A stretch of DNA of 61,587 nucleotides from Bacillota bacterium (GTDB lineage: Bacteria; Bacillota; Clostridia; Lachnospirales; Lachnospiraceae), in NCBI GenBank assembly GCA_023421075.1, contig JAEZUM010000017.1, positions 1 through 61,587 on the forward strand, given 5' to 3'. Shown here one piece after another: positions 1 through 9,083 of the stretch (its first letter is position 1; each line of letters starts with the position of its first letter). The translations under genes were made by a program, and so were the position numbers. The notes below the pieces were generated by a model. That model was given only the letters and a program-made list of their open reading frames with translations, was not told the DNA's origin and did not search any database.

Positions 1-61
1 CTGTAGGATCAAGCTTTAATACTTAGAAAACAAATCATTTAATGGAAAGGAAGTGCATCTT

Positions 62-1408
62 ATGGTAGATACCGGTGTTTTGGAGGATCGCAGGGATTTT
101 ATATTACGAAAGCAGCAAGGCTGTAGCGGAAAAGGTATTCGCTGTGACAGCAATAGTGTATCCGGATCTGTCAGCCAGAGGGCTTGCGTATATTGTGGGG
201 CCCGCGTCGTGTTGAATCCGATCACAGATGCATTTCATATCGTACATGGACCAATCGGATGTGCCAGTTATACCTGGGACATCCGAGGAAGTCTCAGTAG
301 TGGATCGGACCTTTATCGAAACAGTTTCTCTACCGATTTGCAGGAGAAGGATGTAATTTTTGGAGGAGAGAAAAAATTATCCCTGGCACTGGAGGAGATT
401 ATAGAGAAACATCATCCGAAGCTTATCTTTGTATATGCTACCTGTATTGTCGGTGTAATCGGAGATGATGTGGAGGCGATCTGTAAAAGATTTTCTGCCG
501 AGTATAATATCCGGGTCATTCCGGTAAAAGCTCCGGGATTCTCGGGCAATAAATCCGTTGGGTATAAGCTTGCCTGTGATGCACTAATGGAATTGTTGAT
601 GCCACATCAACCCCAGAAGCGCAAAGGTATTAATATCCTAGGAGATTTTAATCTGGCAGGTGAGCTATGGATCGTAAAGGATTATCTGAAACAGATCGGA
701 ATCAACGTAATATCGACGATTACCGGTGATTCCTGCTATGATACTCTGATCCAGGCTCCGGCTGCAAGTCTCAACGTGGTACAATGTGCCGGATCCAGCA
801 CCTATCTGGCGAATCGGATGGAGAAGGAGCTTGGGATTCCTTATATTAAGGTCAGTTTTTATGGAATGGAAGACACCATGAGCTCACTGATACGAATTGC
901 GGAGGCCATGGGGGATTATGAGGCTAGAGAGAAGGCAATCCGGTTTTGCAACGAGCAGAGCAGCCTGCTGGAAGAGTTTCTTACCGAGTATCGGAGCAGA
1001 CTGGAGGGCAAGCGCGCCGCAATTTATGTTGGTGGAGGCTTTAAGGCCATTTCTCTGATTAAGCAGTTTGAGGCCCTTGGTATCGAGACGGTTATCGTCG
1101 GTACTCAGACCGGGAAGCAAGAAGATTATGAATTAATAGAAGCTTTGGTGAATGAGAATACGGTAATTCTGGATGATACTAACCCCGCTGAGCTTGAGAA
1201 GTTCATCCGCGAGAAAAAGGCGGATATCTTAGTGGGAGGGGTGAAGGAAAGACCCTTGGCTTATAAACTTGGTGTAGCGTTTTGCGATCATAATCACGAG
1301 AGGAAGCATCCTCTGTGTGGTTTTGACGGTGTAGTGAATTTTACGCAGGAGATATATCGCAGCATCTGCCACCCGGTGTGGGATTATCTGAAGAAGGGAG
1401 GAGCTTAA
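62..1408 (+). CDS. nifE: NifE, FeMo-cofactor scaffold subunit
   Basis: NifE pairs with NifN to form the scaffold on which the NifB-made iron-sulfur cluster is matured to FeMo-cofactor in the cytoplasm. The 448-residue protein has the nitrogenase component-1 pattern: Cys42 in RACVYCGA, Cys67 in HGPIGCA and Cys128 in YATCIVG, which match the cluster-binding cysteines of the family. I chose ATG 62 because AAAGGAAG at 46-53 is 8 nt upstream; an in-frame GTG at 53 would sit inside that site. The next gene starts directly after its stop codon, so the two are co-transcribed. nifH, nifD and nifK are expected to the left, outside the window. A NifD assignment is less likely given the downstream nifN-B. 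Confidence 0.93.
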   Translation: MVDTGVLEDRRDFILRKQQGCSGKGIRCDSNSVSGSVSQRACVYCGARVVLNPITDAFHIVHGPIGCASYTWDIRGSLSSGSDLYRNSFSTDLQEKDVIFGGEKKLSLALEEIIEKHHPKLIFVYATCIVGVIGDDVEAICKRFSAEYNIRVIPVKAPGFSGNKSVGYKLACDALMELLMPHQPQKRKGINILGDFNLAGELWIVKDYLKQIGINVISTITGDSCYDTLIQAPAASLNVVQCAGSSTYLANRMEKELGIPYIKVSFYGMEDTMSSLIRIAEAMGDYEAREKAIRFCNEQSSLLEEFLTEYRSRLEGKRAAIYVGGGFKAISLIKQFEALGIETVIVGTQTGKQEDYELIEALVNENTVILDDTNPAELEKFIREKKADILVGGVKERPLAYKLGVAFCDHNHERKHPLCGFDGVVNFTQEIYRSICHPVWDYLKKGGA

Positions 1409-4045
1409 ATGAAAGGTACATTAGTCAATCTGAATGTGAATCCCTGTAAGATGTGCATGCCCATGGGAGCAATAACCGCATTCTATGGGATCCGTAAATG
1501 TATGACCATTCTTCATGGCTCACAGGGCTGCAGTACTTATATCCGCAGACATATGGCAACCCATTTTAATGAGCCGGTTGATATCGCCTCCTCTTCTCTG
1601 ACGGAGGAAGGAACCGTATACGGGGGAGAAAAGAATTTGATTCAGGGGCTTCTGAATCTGATACGTGTCTATGAACCGGAGGTGATCGGTGTGGCGACTA
1701 CTTGTCTGGCGGAAACCATCGGAGAAGATATTACCGGAATGATTGACCGCTTTTACAAGGACTATCCGGAGCATAAGCAGATTGCCATCATACCGGTTTC
1801 CAGTGCGGGTTATTCCGGAACACAGTATGAAGGTTTCATGAAAGCTTTATATCAGATTGTAAAGAGTATCCCTATGGAGGATAAAAAGAATAACAGGGTA
1901 AATATCATAACAAGTCAGCTATCACCGGCGGATACGAGATATCTGAAGGCTTTGCTAGGGAGCTTTTCGCTGGAGTATACCCTGCTTCCCGACCTGTCCG
2001 AGAATTTGGACGGAGGATATCATACAGAGTATCAAAAGCTGCCGAAGGGTGGAACTTCACTCAGTGATATTGGTAAGATGGCCGGAGCAAGGATGACAAT
2101 TGAACTTTCCACCTTTGTCAAGGAGTCAGATTCCATAGGGCGATACCTATTTGAGAATTATGGCGTACCTTATCAAAGCTGTAATCTGCCCATCAGTCTT
2201 CGCGACAACGATGCACTGATCGCTCTTCTTACTGAGTTGTCAGGGATGGAGGCAAAGGAGGAGCTTGGTAAAGAACGAAGCCGTTATCTCGATGCGATGA
2301 TCGATGCGCATAAATATAGCAGTGAGGTATCGGCAGTAATCTTTGGCGAACCTGATTTTACTTATGGTTGTGTACGTTTCTGTGTGGAGAATGGAATGAT
2401 GCCGATGGTTACGGCTACCGGTACAAGGTGCTCCGGGTGGAAGGAGAAGATTGAACAGGAATTACAGAATTTGACTGCGAAATATCCAACGGATCGTTAT
2501 GAGATACTTGAGGATACTGATTTTAAAACGATAGAGGAATATGCAAGGGAGCTTGGCGTGAACATTCTCATTGGCAATTCGGATGGAAGAAGGATTGCAC
2601 ATAAGCTGGGAATTCATCTGGTGAGAAGAAGCTTTCCGGTTCATGATCATCTTGGAGGGCAGAGACTGCGAAGTCTGGGATATGAAGGTGCTCTTACTCT
2701 TTTGGATGAGATAACGAATACAGTGATTGATGAGAAAGAAGAAAATTTCCGTGTTCAGCTGTATGAGAAATATTATGAGGGGGAAGAGGAGGATGCTTCG
2801 ATTATGGTAGCAGAGATACAGGATAAGATACAGGATATGATACAAGACAAGACACAGGATAAGACACAGACACACCCCTGCTATAACTGTAAAGCACACA
2901 AGTATGCTAGAATGCATTTGCCGATTGCTCCAAAATGCAATATCAGCTGTAATTATTGCGTAAGAAAGTATGATTGCCCCAATGAAAGCAGACCCGGTGT
3001 TACGACCAGTGTTCTATCGCCCCAGGAGGCGCTACAGCGTTTCCTTCAAGTGAAAGAGAAGGTATCAAATCTAACGGTTGTAGGAATTGCGGGACCGGGA
3101 GATGCATTAGCCAATTTCGAGGCGACAAAGCAAACCTTACAATTAATTCGGGAACAGGATCCGGACATTACCTTCTGTCTCTCAACCAATGGGTTGATGC
3201 TACCGCATTATGCACAGGATTTGATCGATCTAGGTGTTTCCCATGTTACGGTGACAATGAATGCCATTGATCCGGTGATTGGAGCCCGAATCTATAAATA
3301 TGTGGACTACATGGGGCTTCGATATGTTGGAGAAGCCGCTGCAGCAATATTGTTGTCGAACCAGTTGGCTGGAATTCGACTGCTTACCTCCCAGGGAGTG
3401 GTGTGTAAAATCAATATCGTAATGCTGAAAGGCATTAATGATAATCACATACCGGAGGTAGTCAAGAAAGTGAAGGAGCTGGGAGCAGTAATGACGAATA
3501 TTCTTCCGATGATACCGGTAGACGGAAGTGTCTTTGAGAAGCTTGAACCGGCCAGTGAGGAGGAACTCCTTCAGTTGAGAAAGCAATGCGGCGAAACCCT
3601 GACACAGATGTACCATTGCAGGCAATGCCGGGCAGATGCGATCGGTACGCTTGACAAGGATAAGGCTCAGGAATTCACTCTGCCGCAGGAAAAGCTTCCG
3701 GTGCAAACCAAACTACAGATTGCCGTTGCCACCAAAAGCGGGATGATAGTAGATCAGCATTTTGGGCATGCCAGTGAATTCTATGTCTATGAATACGGGA
3801 ATGGAAATGCAGTATTTAAGGAAAAAAGAGCAGTAAAGCAATATTGCAACGGACAGGAGGAATGTAATGAAGCGGAGGATAAGATGGTTAATATTATCGC
3901 TACGATATCCGACTGTAAAGCGGTCATAGCAATGAGGATAGGGGAGGCTCCGAAACAGCAGCTGAAGAGCAAAGGAATTCTTACCTTTACGACTTGTGAC
4001 AAGATCGAAAAGTCTATCTATGAGGCAGTGAAGAGTATTATATAA
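1409..4045 (+). CDS. nifN-B: NifN-NifB fusion protein, FeMo-cofactor biosynthesis
   Basis: One 878-residue protein joins a NifN scaffold half (about residues 1-445) to a radical-SAM NifB half. NifN-like signatures include NPCKMCMPMGA near the N-terminus and HGSQGCSTYIRRH. A repeat-rich linker follows at about 467-490. The SAM-binding CxxxCxxC motif is Cys510, Cys514 and Cys517. The C-terminus from about 768 is a NifX/NifB-type cofactor-binding domain (VATKSG, DQHFGHASEF). NifB makes the 8Fe-9S-carbide precursor and NifEN matures it, so the fusion puts maker and scaffold in one chain. Such nifN-B fusions are known from clostridia such as C. pasteurianum. GGGAGGAGC precedes the ATG, which directly abuts the nifE stop. 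Confidence 0.95.
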   Translation: MKGTLVNLNVNPCKMCMPMGAITAFYGIRKCMTILHGSQGCSTYIRRHMATHFNEPVDIASSSLTEEGTVYGGEKNLIQGLLNLIRVYEPEVIGVATTCLAETIGEDITGMIDRFYKDYPEHKQIAIIPVSSAGYSGTQYEGFMKALYQIVKSIPMEDKKNNRVNIITSQLSPADTRYLKALLGSFSLEYTLLPDLSENLDGGYHTEYQKLPKGGTSLSDIGKMAGARMTIELSTFVKESDSIGRYLFENYGVPYQSCNLPISLRDNDALIALLTELSGMEAKEELGKERSRYLDAMIDAHKYSSEVSAVIFGEPDFTYGCVRFCVENGMMPMVTATGTRCSGWKEKIEQELQNLTAKYPTDRYEILEDTDFKTIEEYARELGVNILIGNSDGRRIAHKLGIHLVRRSFPVHDHLGGQRLRSLGYEGALTLLDEITNTVIDEKEENFRVQLYEKYYEGEEEDASIMVAEIQDKIQDMIQDKTQDKTQTHPCYNCKAHKYARMHLPIAPKCNISCNYCVRKYDCPNESRPGVTTSVLSPQEALQRFLQVKEKVSNLTVVGIAGPGDALANFEATKQTLQLIREQDPDITFCLSTNGLMLPHYAQDLIDLGVSHVTVTMNAIDPVIGARIYKYVDYMGLRYVGEAAAAILLSNQLAGIRLLTSQGVVCKINIVMLKGINDNHIPEVVKKVKELGAVMTNILPMIPVDGSVFEKLEPASEEELLQLRKQCGETLTQMYHCRQCRADAIGTLDKDKAQEFTLPQEKLPVQTKLQIAVATKSGMIVDQHFGHASEFYVYEYGNGNAVFKEKRAVKQYCNGQEECNEAEDKMVNIIATISDCKAVIAMRIGEAPKQQLKSKGILTFTTCDKIEKSIYEAVKSII
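2812..2873 (+). repeat. Degenerate 12-nt tandem repeat in the nifN-B linker
   Basis: About four to five imperfect copies of a 12-nt unit resembling CAGGATAAGATA lie in frame and encode a Gln-Asp-Lys rich linker (IQDKIQDMIQDKTQDKTQ) between the NifN and NifB parts. The copies remain readable at the DNA level. That suggests recent slippage in a tolerant hinge rather than a conserved domain. Confidence 0.75.
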
Positions 4046-4139
4046 CAAGAGTGTATTGAATTTAAATAATGCCGCTGCCCATATTAAAATACTTTGTTTT
4101 TCAAGTAGGAATACGCGGTTGCGGCGGAATGGAGATATT

Positions 4140-4448
4140 ATGATTAATCTAAAACATCATATTTTTGTCTGCACGAGTTGCAGGATGAATGGGCAGCAAA
4201 AGGGGCTGTGCTATTCTAAGAATTCCGTTGATATTGTTCAACGTTTGATTGAAGCAATTGAGGATCTTGATTTATCGGGTGAAGTAATGATTACGAATAC
4301 AGGCTGCTTTGGGATCTGTAGTCAGGGCCCGATCATGGTGGTATACCCGGAAGGGGTCTGGTATGGTGCGGTTAGCGAAGACGATATCGATAAAATTGTG
4401 GAACAACATATTATCAATGGATTACCGGTAGAGGAACTAAGGATTTGA
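4140..4448 (+). CDS. Shethna-type 2Fe-2S ferredoxin (thioredoxin-like fold)
   Basis: A 102-residue [2Fe-2S] ferredoxin of the C. pasteurianum type, a cytoplasmic electron carrier associated with nitrogenase. The cysteine pattern matches the family position for position: Cys11, Cys14, Cys24, Cys56 and Cys60. I chose ATG 4140 because GGAG at 4131-4134 precedes it and the resulting length equals the family length; the frame is open further upstream but without a ribosome-binding site. It sits between nifN-B and nifV, so it is very probably transcribed with them. In C. pasteurianum the equivalent protein interacts with the MoFe protein (established knowledge); that role here is inferred. Confidence 0.92.
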   Translation: MINLKHHIFVCTSCRMNGQQKGLCYSKNSVDIVQRLIEAIEDLDLSGEVMITNTGCFGICSQGPIMVVYPEGVWYGAVSEDDIDKIVEQHIINGLPVEELRI

Positions 4449-4510
4449 TATCGTTCGTCGGTTGCAGGAATTAGCATCAGTAATAATTTATCAGTGATGG
4501 AGGTGGTGGT

Positions 4511-5479
4511 ATGCTTCAAATAGTCGATAATACACTAATGGCCTTGAAGAATTTAATGCCGCCCAAAGAGAAGCTGCAGAATTTTTGTGAGCTTTTATTC
4601 ACCATAGGAGTGGATGTGATAGAGCTTCCGATTGCTTTATATCAACATATCGAAGAATTACCTTCGGGGAAATATATTCTGAATGTCGAATATGAAGAGG
4701 AGATTGATACATACCCCGGTTTTTTTCGTTATATATGTCGCCAGCCATCCGAAAGAAAGAATATAATACATGAACTACAGATAAATGATACCAGAGAATT
4801 GGTTAAGCTAAGATCTATTGATCATTTTCCGGAAGTACGCATTATTGGACTGGATGATTTGATCTGTCATCCTTATGAAAAGTATATGGAGGAATTACCG
4901 AACTACCTTCCGAAGACTACGATACACTTTTGTCCGGAGAATACCTTCGGCTGCGCTACAGCCTTGGCATTTCAATGGGTAATGGATTACGGCAGTATTA
5001 TTACGACCAGCTTTGCCGGTTGTCAAAATAATGCTGCCACGGAAGAGGTAATTATGGCTCTTCGCCTGGCGATCCGCCATAAACCCAACCGCGATCTCAC
5101 GGTACTTCCTAGCCTAACCGTATTATTTGAGTCGTTTTTTAATGTGACTATTCAGAATCGCAAGCCGATTATCGGGAAGAATATATTTAAAGTTGAGGCG
5201 GGAATTCATGCAGACGGAATCTGCAAGAATCCTGCGACCTACGAGGCTTATGCTCCAAACTGCGTGGGTGCGAGATCGGAGCTGGTAATCGGAAAACATT
5301 CCGGTACCCGGTCTGTCAAAATGAAGCTGGAAGAATTAGGTCTTCCAACTCCCACCGACTATGTAATCGATCAGATATTGCACAGGGTCAGACTTATCTG
5401 TACACAGCAAAGGAAAAGCTTAAATGATGAGGAGTTCATTCTGCTGGCAACGGAGGTGATAAGGTGTGAAGGAAATTAA
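4511..5479 (+). CDS. nifV: Homocitrate synthase omega subunit (NifV-omega)
   Basis: A 322-residue protein with the C-terminal part of homocitrate synthase / isopropylmalate synthase enzymes (AGIHADGICKNPATYEAY and VIGKHSGTRSV). Its N-terminal part is a degenerate barrel that lacks the usual DGEQ catalytic loop. In clostridia homocitrate synthase is encoded as two chains, omega and alpha; this is omega, and the next gene supplies the catalytic barrel. Homocitrate is the organic ligand of FeMo-cofactor. A strong GGAGGTGGTGG precedes the ATG. It overlaps the alpha gene by 14 nt, which points to coupled translation and a fixed subunit ratio. Confidence 0.9.
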   Translation: MLQIVDNTLMALKNLMPPKEKLQNFCELLFTIGVDVIELPIALYQHIEELPSGKYILNVEYEEEIDTYPGFFRYICRQPSERKNIIHELQINDTRELVKLRSIDHFPEVRIIGLDDLICHPYEKYMEELPNYLPKTTIHFCPENTFGCATALAFQWVMDYGSIITTSFAGCQNNAATEEVIMALRLAIRHKPNRDLTVLPSLTVLFESFFNVTIQNRKPIIGKNIFKVEAGIHADGICKNPATYEAYAPNCVGARSELVIGKHSGTRSVKMKLEELGLPTPTDYVIDQILHRVRLICTQQRKSLNDEEFILLATEVIRCEGN

Positions 5480-6272
5480 GTATATTGTTGATACTACCTT
5501 AAGGGATGGGGAGCAGAGCCCCGGAATTGCGCTAAGTATGGAAGATAAGGTAAAGATCGCCGGTCTGTTAGCCGAGCTGGGAGTATATGAAATCGAAGCA
5601 GGAGTGCCCGTGATCAGTAAAGAAGAGGAAGAAGGTATCTGCCGTATTATCGACAATAAAACAAATGCAAAAATATCGGTATGGAGTCGCATGAATCAAT
5701 TGGATGTAAAGCGTTCTATAGCGTGTAGACCGGATATTCTTCATATCGGAGCACCGGTATCTTATGTACAGATCTATAGTAAGCTACGTAAAAACAAAGG
5801 CTGGGTCATTAAAAATGTACTGGAATGTATTGATATGGCGATGTCAGAGAATGTCGCGGTAACGGTAGGGTTAGAGGATGCCTCCAGGTCTGACATCGGA
5901 TTTTTACTAAGTATGATCAAAGAGTTAGCAAAGGCCGGAGTGGATATGGTGCGAATTGCTGACACGGTTGGGGTATTAACACCAAACCGTACCAGAGACA
6001 TCATAAAGCTGATTAAGGATAATTCGGATATTAAGATTGAATTACATTTCCATAATGATTTAGGGATGGCAGTAGCGAATTCCATCATAGGAGCAAAAGC
6101 CGGTGCGGATTATGTCGACTGCACCTTATTCGGAATTGGCGAAAGGACAGGAAATTGCAACCTGTATGAATTTATTAAAGCAGGAGAGGCACTATTTCAA
6201 TTTGCAATGAGTAAAAAGCAGGTCAGATGGATAGAAGAGCAGACTTATCCCGAGCTTCGGGGTGCTTTATAG
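5466..6272 (+). CDS. nifV: Homocitrate synthase alpha subunit (NifV-alpha)
   Basis: A 268-residue HMGL-like TIM barrel carrying the catalytic signatures TTLRDGEQSPG near the start, HFHNDLGMAVANS (metal-binding His-x-His) at about 198 and GIGERTGN at about 223. It condenses acetyl-CoA with 2-oxoglutarate to homocitrate for FeMo-cofactor, presumably together with NifV-omega. It lacks the C-terminal region supplied by omega. It starts with GTG at 5466, preceded by GGAGGTGAT 5 nt upstream and inside the end of the omega gene. It is the last gene of the nif operon; a strong hairpin follows. Confidence 0.92.
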   Translation: MKEIKYIVDTTLRDGEQSPGIALSMEDKVKIAGLLAELGVYEIEAGVPVISKEEEEGICRIIDNKTNAKISVWSRMNQLDVKRSIACRPDILHIGAPVSYVQIYSKLRKNKGWVIKNVLECIDMAMSENVAVTVGLEDASRSDIGFLLSMIKELAKAGVDMVRIADTVGVLTPNRTRDIIKLIKDNSDIKIELHFHNDLGMAVANSIIGAKAGADYVDCTLFGIGERTGNCNLYEFIKAGEALFQFAMSKKQVRWIEEQTYPELRGAL

Positions 6273-6322
6273 ATATATAATGTATGAATGAATATGCTTT
6301 CCTCTTTCCTCTTATTAGAGAA

Positions 6323-6355
6323 AGAAGTCCCTCTGACAAGATTGGAGGGACTTCT
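6323..6355 (+). terminator. Hairpin at the end of the nif operon
   Basis: An 11-bp perfect stem (AGAAGTCCCTC at 6323-6333, GAGGGACTTCT at 6345-6355) lies 50 nt after the nifV-alpha stop. The downstream T-tract is weak, so termination is likely but not textbook. Confidence 0.7.
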
Positions 6356-6446
6356 GCATGTAACCGTTTTGATATACTTTTATACAGAAATATAACCCAA
6401 TACTCTAATACAGTAATACGGTAGTACAGTAATCAAAAATAGTAGC

Positions 6447-6475
6447 TTGAACAATTGAAAGGCTTCTGGTATAAT
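6447..6475 (+). promoter_or_regulatory. Sigma-A type promoter of putP
   Basis: TTGAAC at 6447-6452, a 17-nt spacer, and a perfect TATAAT at 6470-6475 stand 40 nt before the putP start. The stretch just upstream (about 6396-6435) has imperfect repeats of ACAGTAAT of unknown meaning. Confidence 0.8.
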
Positions 6476-6515
6476 TATACGTAAATTTGTATTAATAATT
6501 AAAGGGAGGGTTATT

Positions 6516-8072
6516 ATGGGTAATTTGCAAATACTAATCGTAATGTGCGTATACATGGTATTGGTGATTGGAATTGGCTTGTTTTTTGCAAAACGAGCGA
6601 ATGAAAGCTCAGAGAATTATTATCTTGGGGGACGTTCTCTTGGGCCTTGGGTTGCCGCAATGAGTGCTGAGGCTTCCGATATGAGTGGTTGGCTGCTTAT
6701 GGGTCTTCCCGGAGTTGCTTATTTTTATGGTCTGAGTGATGCGATTTGGACGGCCATCGGATTATTGGCAGGAACGTATATTAACTGGCTGATTGTGGCG
6801 AAGAGACTGCATGCGTATTCCATCATTGCAAATGATGCAATCACAATTCCTGACTTTTTCAGTCATCGTTTTAAAGAGAATAAAAAGATTATCATGACAA
6901 TTGCAGCGCTGTTCATTATGGTATTCTTCACCGTATATGCCTCCAGCTGTTTCTTAAGTGTTGGTAAGCTGTTTAATGCTTTATTTGGTATTCCATATGA
7001 ATATATGATGATAGCCGGTGCGATATTTGTTATTATTTATACCTTCCTCGGCGGCTTTTTAGCTGAGAGTGCCTCCGATTTTATGCAAGCAATCGTAATG
7101 GTCGTTGCGCTGGTGGTGGTTCTAGTGGCCGGAGTAGTCTATGCAGGTGGACCGACTGCTGTATTTGACAATTTGAAACAAATACCCGGATTTCTGGATT
7201 TCTTTGGTATCGCAACGCCGGATATGAAGGATGGATTACAGCAGGTATCCGAAAGTGGAGCACCTCAATTTGGAGAGGCAGGAGCTTATGGGATTATAAC
7301 CATTATCTCAACCTTGTCCTGGGGCCTCGGATATTTTGGTATGCCACAGGTACTTCTTCGATTCATGGCGATACGATCCCATCGCGAGATCGCAAAATCC
7401 AGACGTATAGCTACCAGTTGGTGTGCAGTTTCTCTGGTTGCAGCAGTATTTATCGGTATCATCGGTCGTGCGGCTTTCCCTGCAGTGCATCTGACCGGTA
7501 TGGATGCAGAGAAGATCTTTATAACAATGTCAACCAGTCTATTACCGACATTGCTTGCAGGAATGGCTATGGCAGGAATTCTTGCTGCCACCATCAGCTC
7601 CTCCGATTCTTATCTGCTGATTGCTTCCTCTGCAATTACAAAGAATATCTATCAAGGAATCTTTAAGAAGGATGCAACAGACAAGCAAGTCATGAGGATG
7701 TCCAGAATTGTTCTGTTGGCTATAGCTTTCGTCGGTATCCTGATTGCACTGGATAAAGATAGTGTAATTTTTACCGTTGTTGCATTTGCCTGGGCGGGCT
7801 TTGGAGCTACCTTTGGTCCGATTATGTTGTTCTCATTATTCTGGAAGAGAACCACAAGAGGTGGTGCGATTGGCGGTATGCTAGCCGGTGGCTTTATGGT
7901 GTTCTTCTGGAAATATGTAATGAGACCAATGGGTGGAGCTTGGAATATTTATGAGCTGCTCCCGGCCTTCCTGTTCTCCTGTGCAGCCATTGTAATCGTA
8001 TCCTTGTTGACGAAGGAACCCGGTGCTGAGCTTCAGGCGGAATTTGAGCAGGCAAAAGCGTACAAAGACTAA
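6516..8072 (+). CDS. putP: Sodium/proline symporter, PutP family
   Basis: A 518-residue sodium:solute symporter with about 13 membrane helices that couples proline uptake to sodium entry. Family signatures include YYLGGRSLGPWVAAMSAEAS near residue 33, SDMSGWLLMGLPG and the FLGGFLAESASDFMQA stretch near 175. Length and layout match PutP. The start has AAAGGGAGGG at 6501-6510. It has its own promoter and a terminator, so it is a single-gene unit next to the nif operon. Proline specificity is inferred from the overall match; a close solute symporter with another substrate is possible. Confidence 0.88.
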   Translation: MGNLQILIVMCVYMVLVIGIGLFFAKRANESSENYYLGGRSLGPWVAAMSAEASDMSGWLLMGLPGVAYFYGLSDAIWTAIGLLAGTYINWLIVAKRLHAYSIIANDAITIPDFFSHRFKENKKIIMTIAALFIMVFFTVYASSCFLSVGKLFNALFGIPYEYMMIAGAIFVIIYTFLGGFLAESASDFMQAIVMVVALVVVLVAGVVYAGGPTAVFDNLKQIPGFLDFFGIATPDMKDGLQQVSESGAPQFGEAGAYGIITIISTLSWGLGYFGMPQVLLRFMAIRSHREIAKSRRIATSWCAVSLVAAVFIGIIGRAAFPAVHLTGMDAEKIFITMSTSLLPTLLAGMAMAGILAATISSSDSYLLIASSAITKNIYQGIFKKDATDKQVMRMSRIVLLAIAFVGILIALDKDSVIFTVVAFAWAGFGATFGPIMLFSLFWKRTTRGGAIGGMLAGGFMVFFWKYVMRPMGGAWNIYELLPAFLFSCAAIVIVSLLTKEPGAELQAEFEQAKAYKD

Positions 8073-8131
8073 GGAAGAAAAAGAATCTCCATTGTCAAAG
8101 AGTTCGATATAAATATAGCTTATGATACAAG

Positions 8132-8165
8132 AAGAAGGTTTGCACAGCTGCAATCCTTCTTTTTT
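8132..8165 (+). terminator. Rho-independent terminator of putP
   Basis: AAGAAGG at 8132-8138 pairs with CCTTCTT at 8155-8161, continued by an inner TGCA/TGCA stem, and is followed by a run of T to 8165. Confidence 0.85.
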
Positions 8166-8254
8166 GTCTGATAAGATTAATGTGTACAAGAATATCGGTC
8201 AATGCAATTGCATATGTTATGCTAAAGGATTTGTTACATAAGGAGGGGGTCTGT

Positions 8255-8938
8255 TTGGCAGAGGGGTATCGGGTCCTGGTCAGAGAGAAGCAGTTTCAAC
8301 AGGACATGTACTATAAAAATACAAATATCATGCGATATACGATAAAATATCCCAAATTCATTTCTGAAACATATCAAACGATGCTTAATAAGCTAAATTC
8401 ATTATACAGAACAAAAGCAGTGATGTATGAAAGATCTAATGTTATGAATCTTTATCAGATGGCAATGGTAGAGTATGAATATTCGGTAGCCAACGAATAC
8501 CCGATCCGGCAATTCGAGGCATATGTGGATTATGTCATTACCTTTAATCAGAATTGTATGCTTAGTCTATACTTCGATCAATATGAGTATGCCGGTGGTG
8601 CCCATGGATTGACATTCCGTTATTCGGATACCTGGGATCTGAACAAAAGCAAGCGGATGGAGCTTGGTGATTTCTTTCCCCACCGGAATAATTATAAGGA
8701 ATACCTGATTCAGAGTATCAATAAACAGATTGCGGATCAGATGTCGAAAGGAAACGGGATGTTTTTTGAGGATTATGAGAAGCTGGTAAGAGAGAATCTG
8801 AAAACGAATAATTTTTACCTAAGTAAGGATGGACTTGTGATGTATTTTCAACAGTATGATATCGCCCCGTATGCTTCAGGGATACCTACCTTTGTTATTC
8901 CATATGGCCCGGGGGGAGCTGTTTTGCCGAAATGCTGA
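8255..8938 (+). CDS. DUF3298 domain protein (RsiV-like extracellular domain)
   Basis: A 227-residue protein with the DUF3298 signature (YEYAGGAHGLTFRYSDTWD, ELGDFF) found in RsiV-type and PdaC-type surface proteins. I see no signal peptide or membrane helix with this start, so its location is unclear. I place the start at TTG 8255 because AGGAGGGGG at 8240-8248 lies 6 nt upstream. In-frame ATGs at 8180 and 8219 have no ribosome-binding site, and the first is too close to the putP terminator. The C-terminus reads straight into a convergent terminator. Function is unknown; anti-sigma or lysozyme-binding activity known from RsiV cannot be inferred from this domain alone. Confidence 0.75.
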   Translation: MAEGYRVLVREKQFQQDMYYKNTNIMRYTIKYPKFISETYQTMLNKLNSLYRTKAVMYERSNVMNLYQMAMVEYEYSVANEYPIRQFEAYVDYVITFNQNCMLSLYFDQYEYAGGAHGLTFRYSDTWDLNKSKRMELGDFFPHRNNYKEYLIQSINKQIADQMSKGNGMFFEDYEKLVRENLKTNNFYLSKDGLVMYFQQYDIAPYASGIPTFVIPYGPGGAVLPKC

Positions 8939-8950
8939 GCTATGAATGAG

Positions 8951-9032
8951 TAAATAAGGGCTGTTGCATTATGGGATACATGTTGTCCTTCCCTTCATAC
9001 GGAACTTAAGTTTTACAACAGCTCTTTATTTA
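8951..9032. terminator. Bidirectional terminator between convergent genes
   Basis: A long inverted repeat: TAAATAAGGGCTGTTG at 8951-8966 against CAACAGCTCTTTATTTA at 9016-9032, with one bulge and about 50 nt in the loop. It sits exactly between two convergent genes. Confidence 0.75.
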
Positions 9033-9083
9033 CTTGATTCCTAGAATATTTGAGAAACTATATTTTTTGAACATAATGAAGGA

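Noticed and set aside
1..52. End of nifK at the left edge
   Set aside because: All three frames stop within 26 nt and too little sequence remains to identify the upstream gene.
2462..2917. Minus-strand open frame inside nifN-B
   Set aside because: It is a shadow of the strong nifN-B frame; the Leu/Ile/Tyr-rich product comes from the antisense of the QDK repeats.
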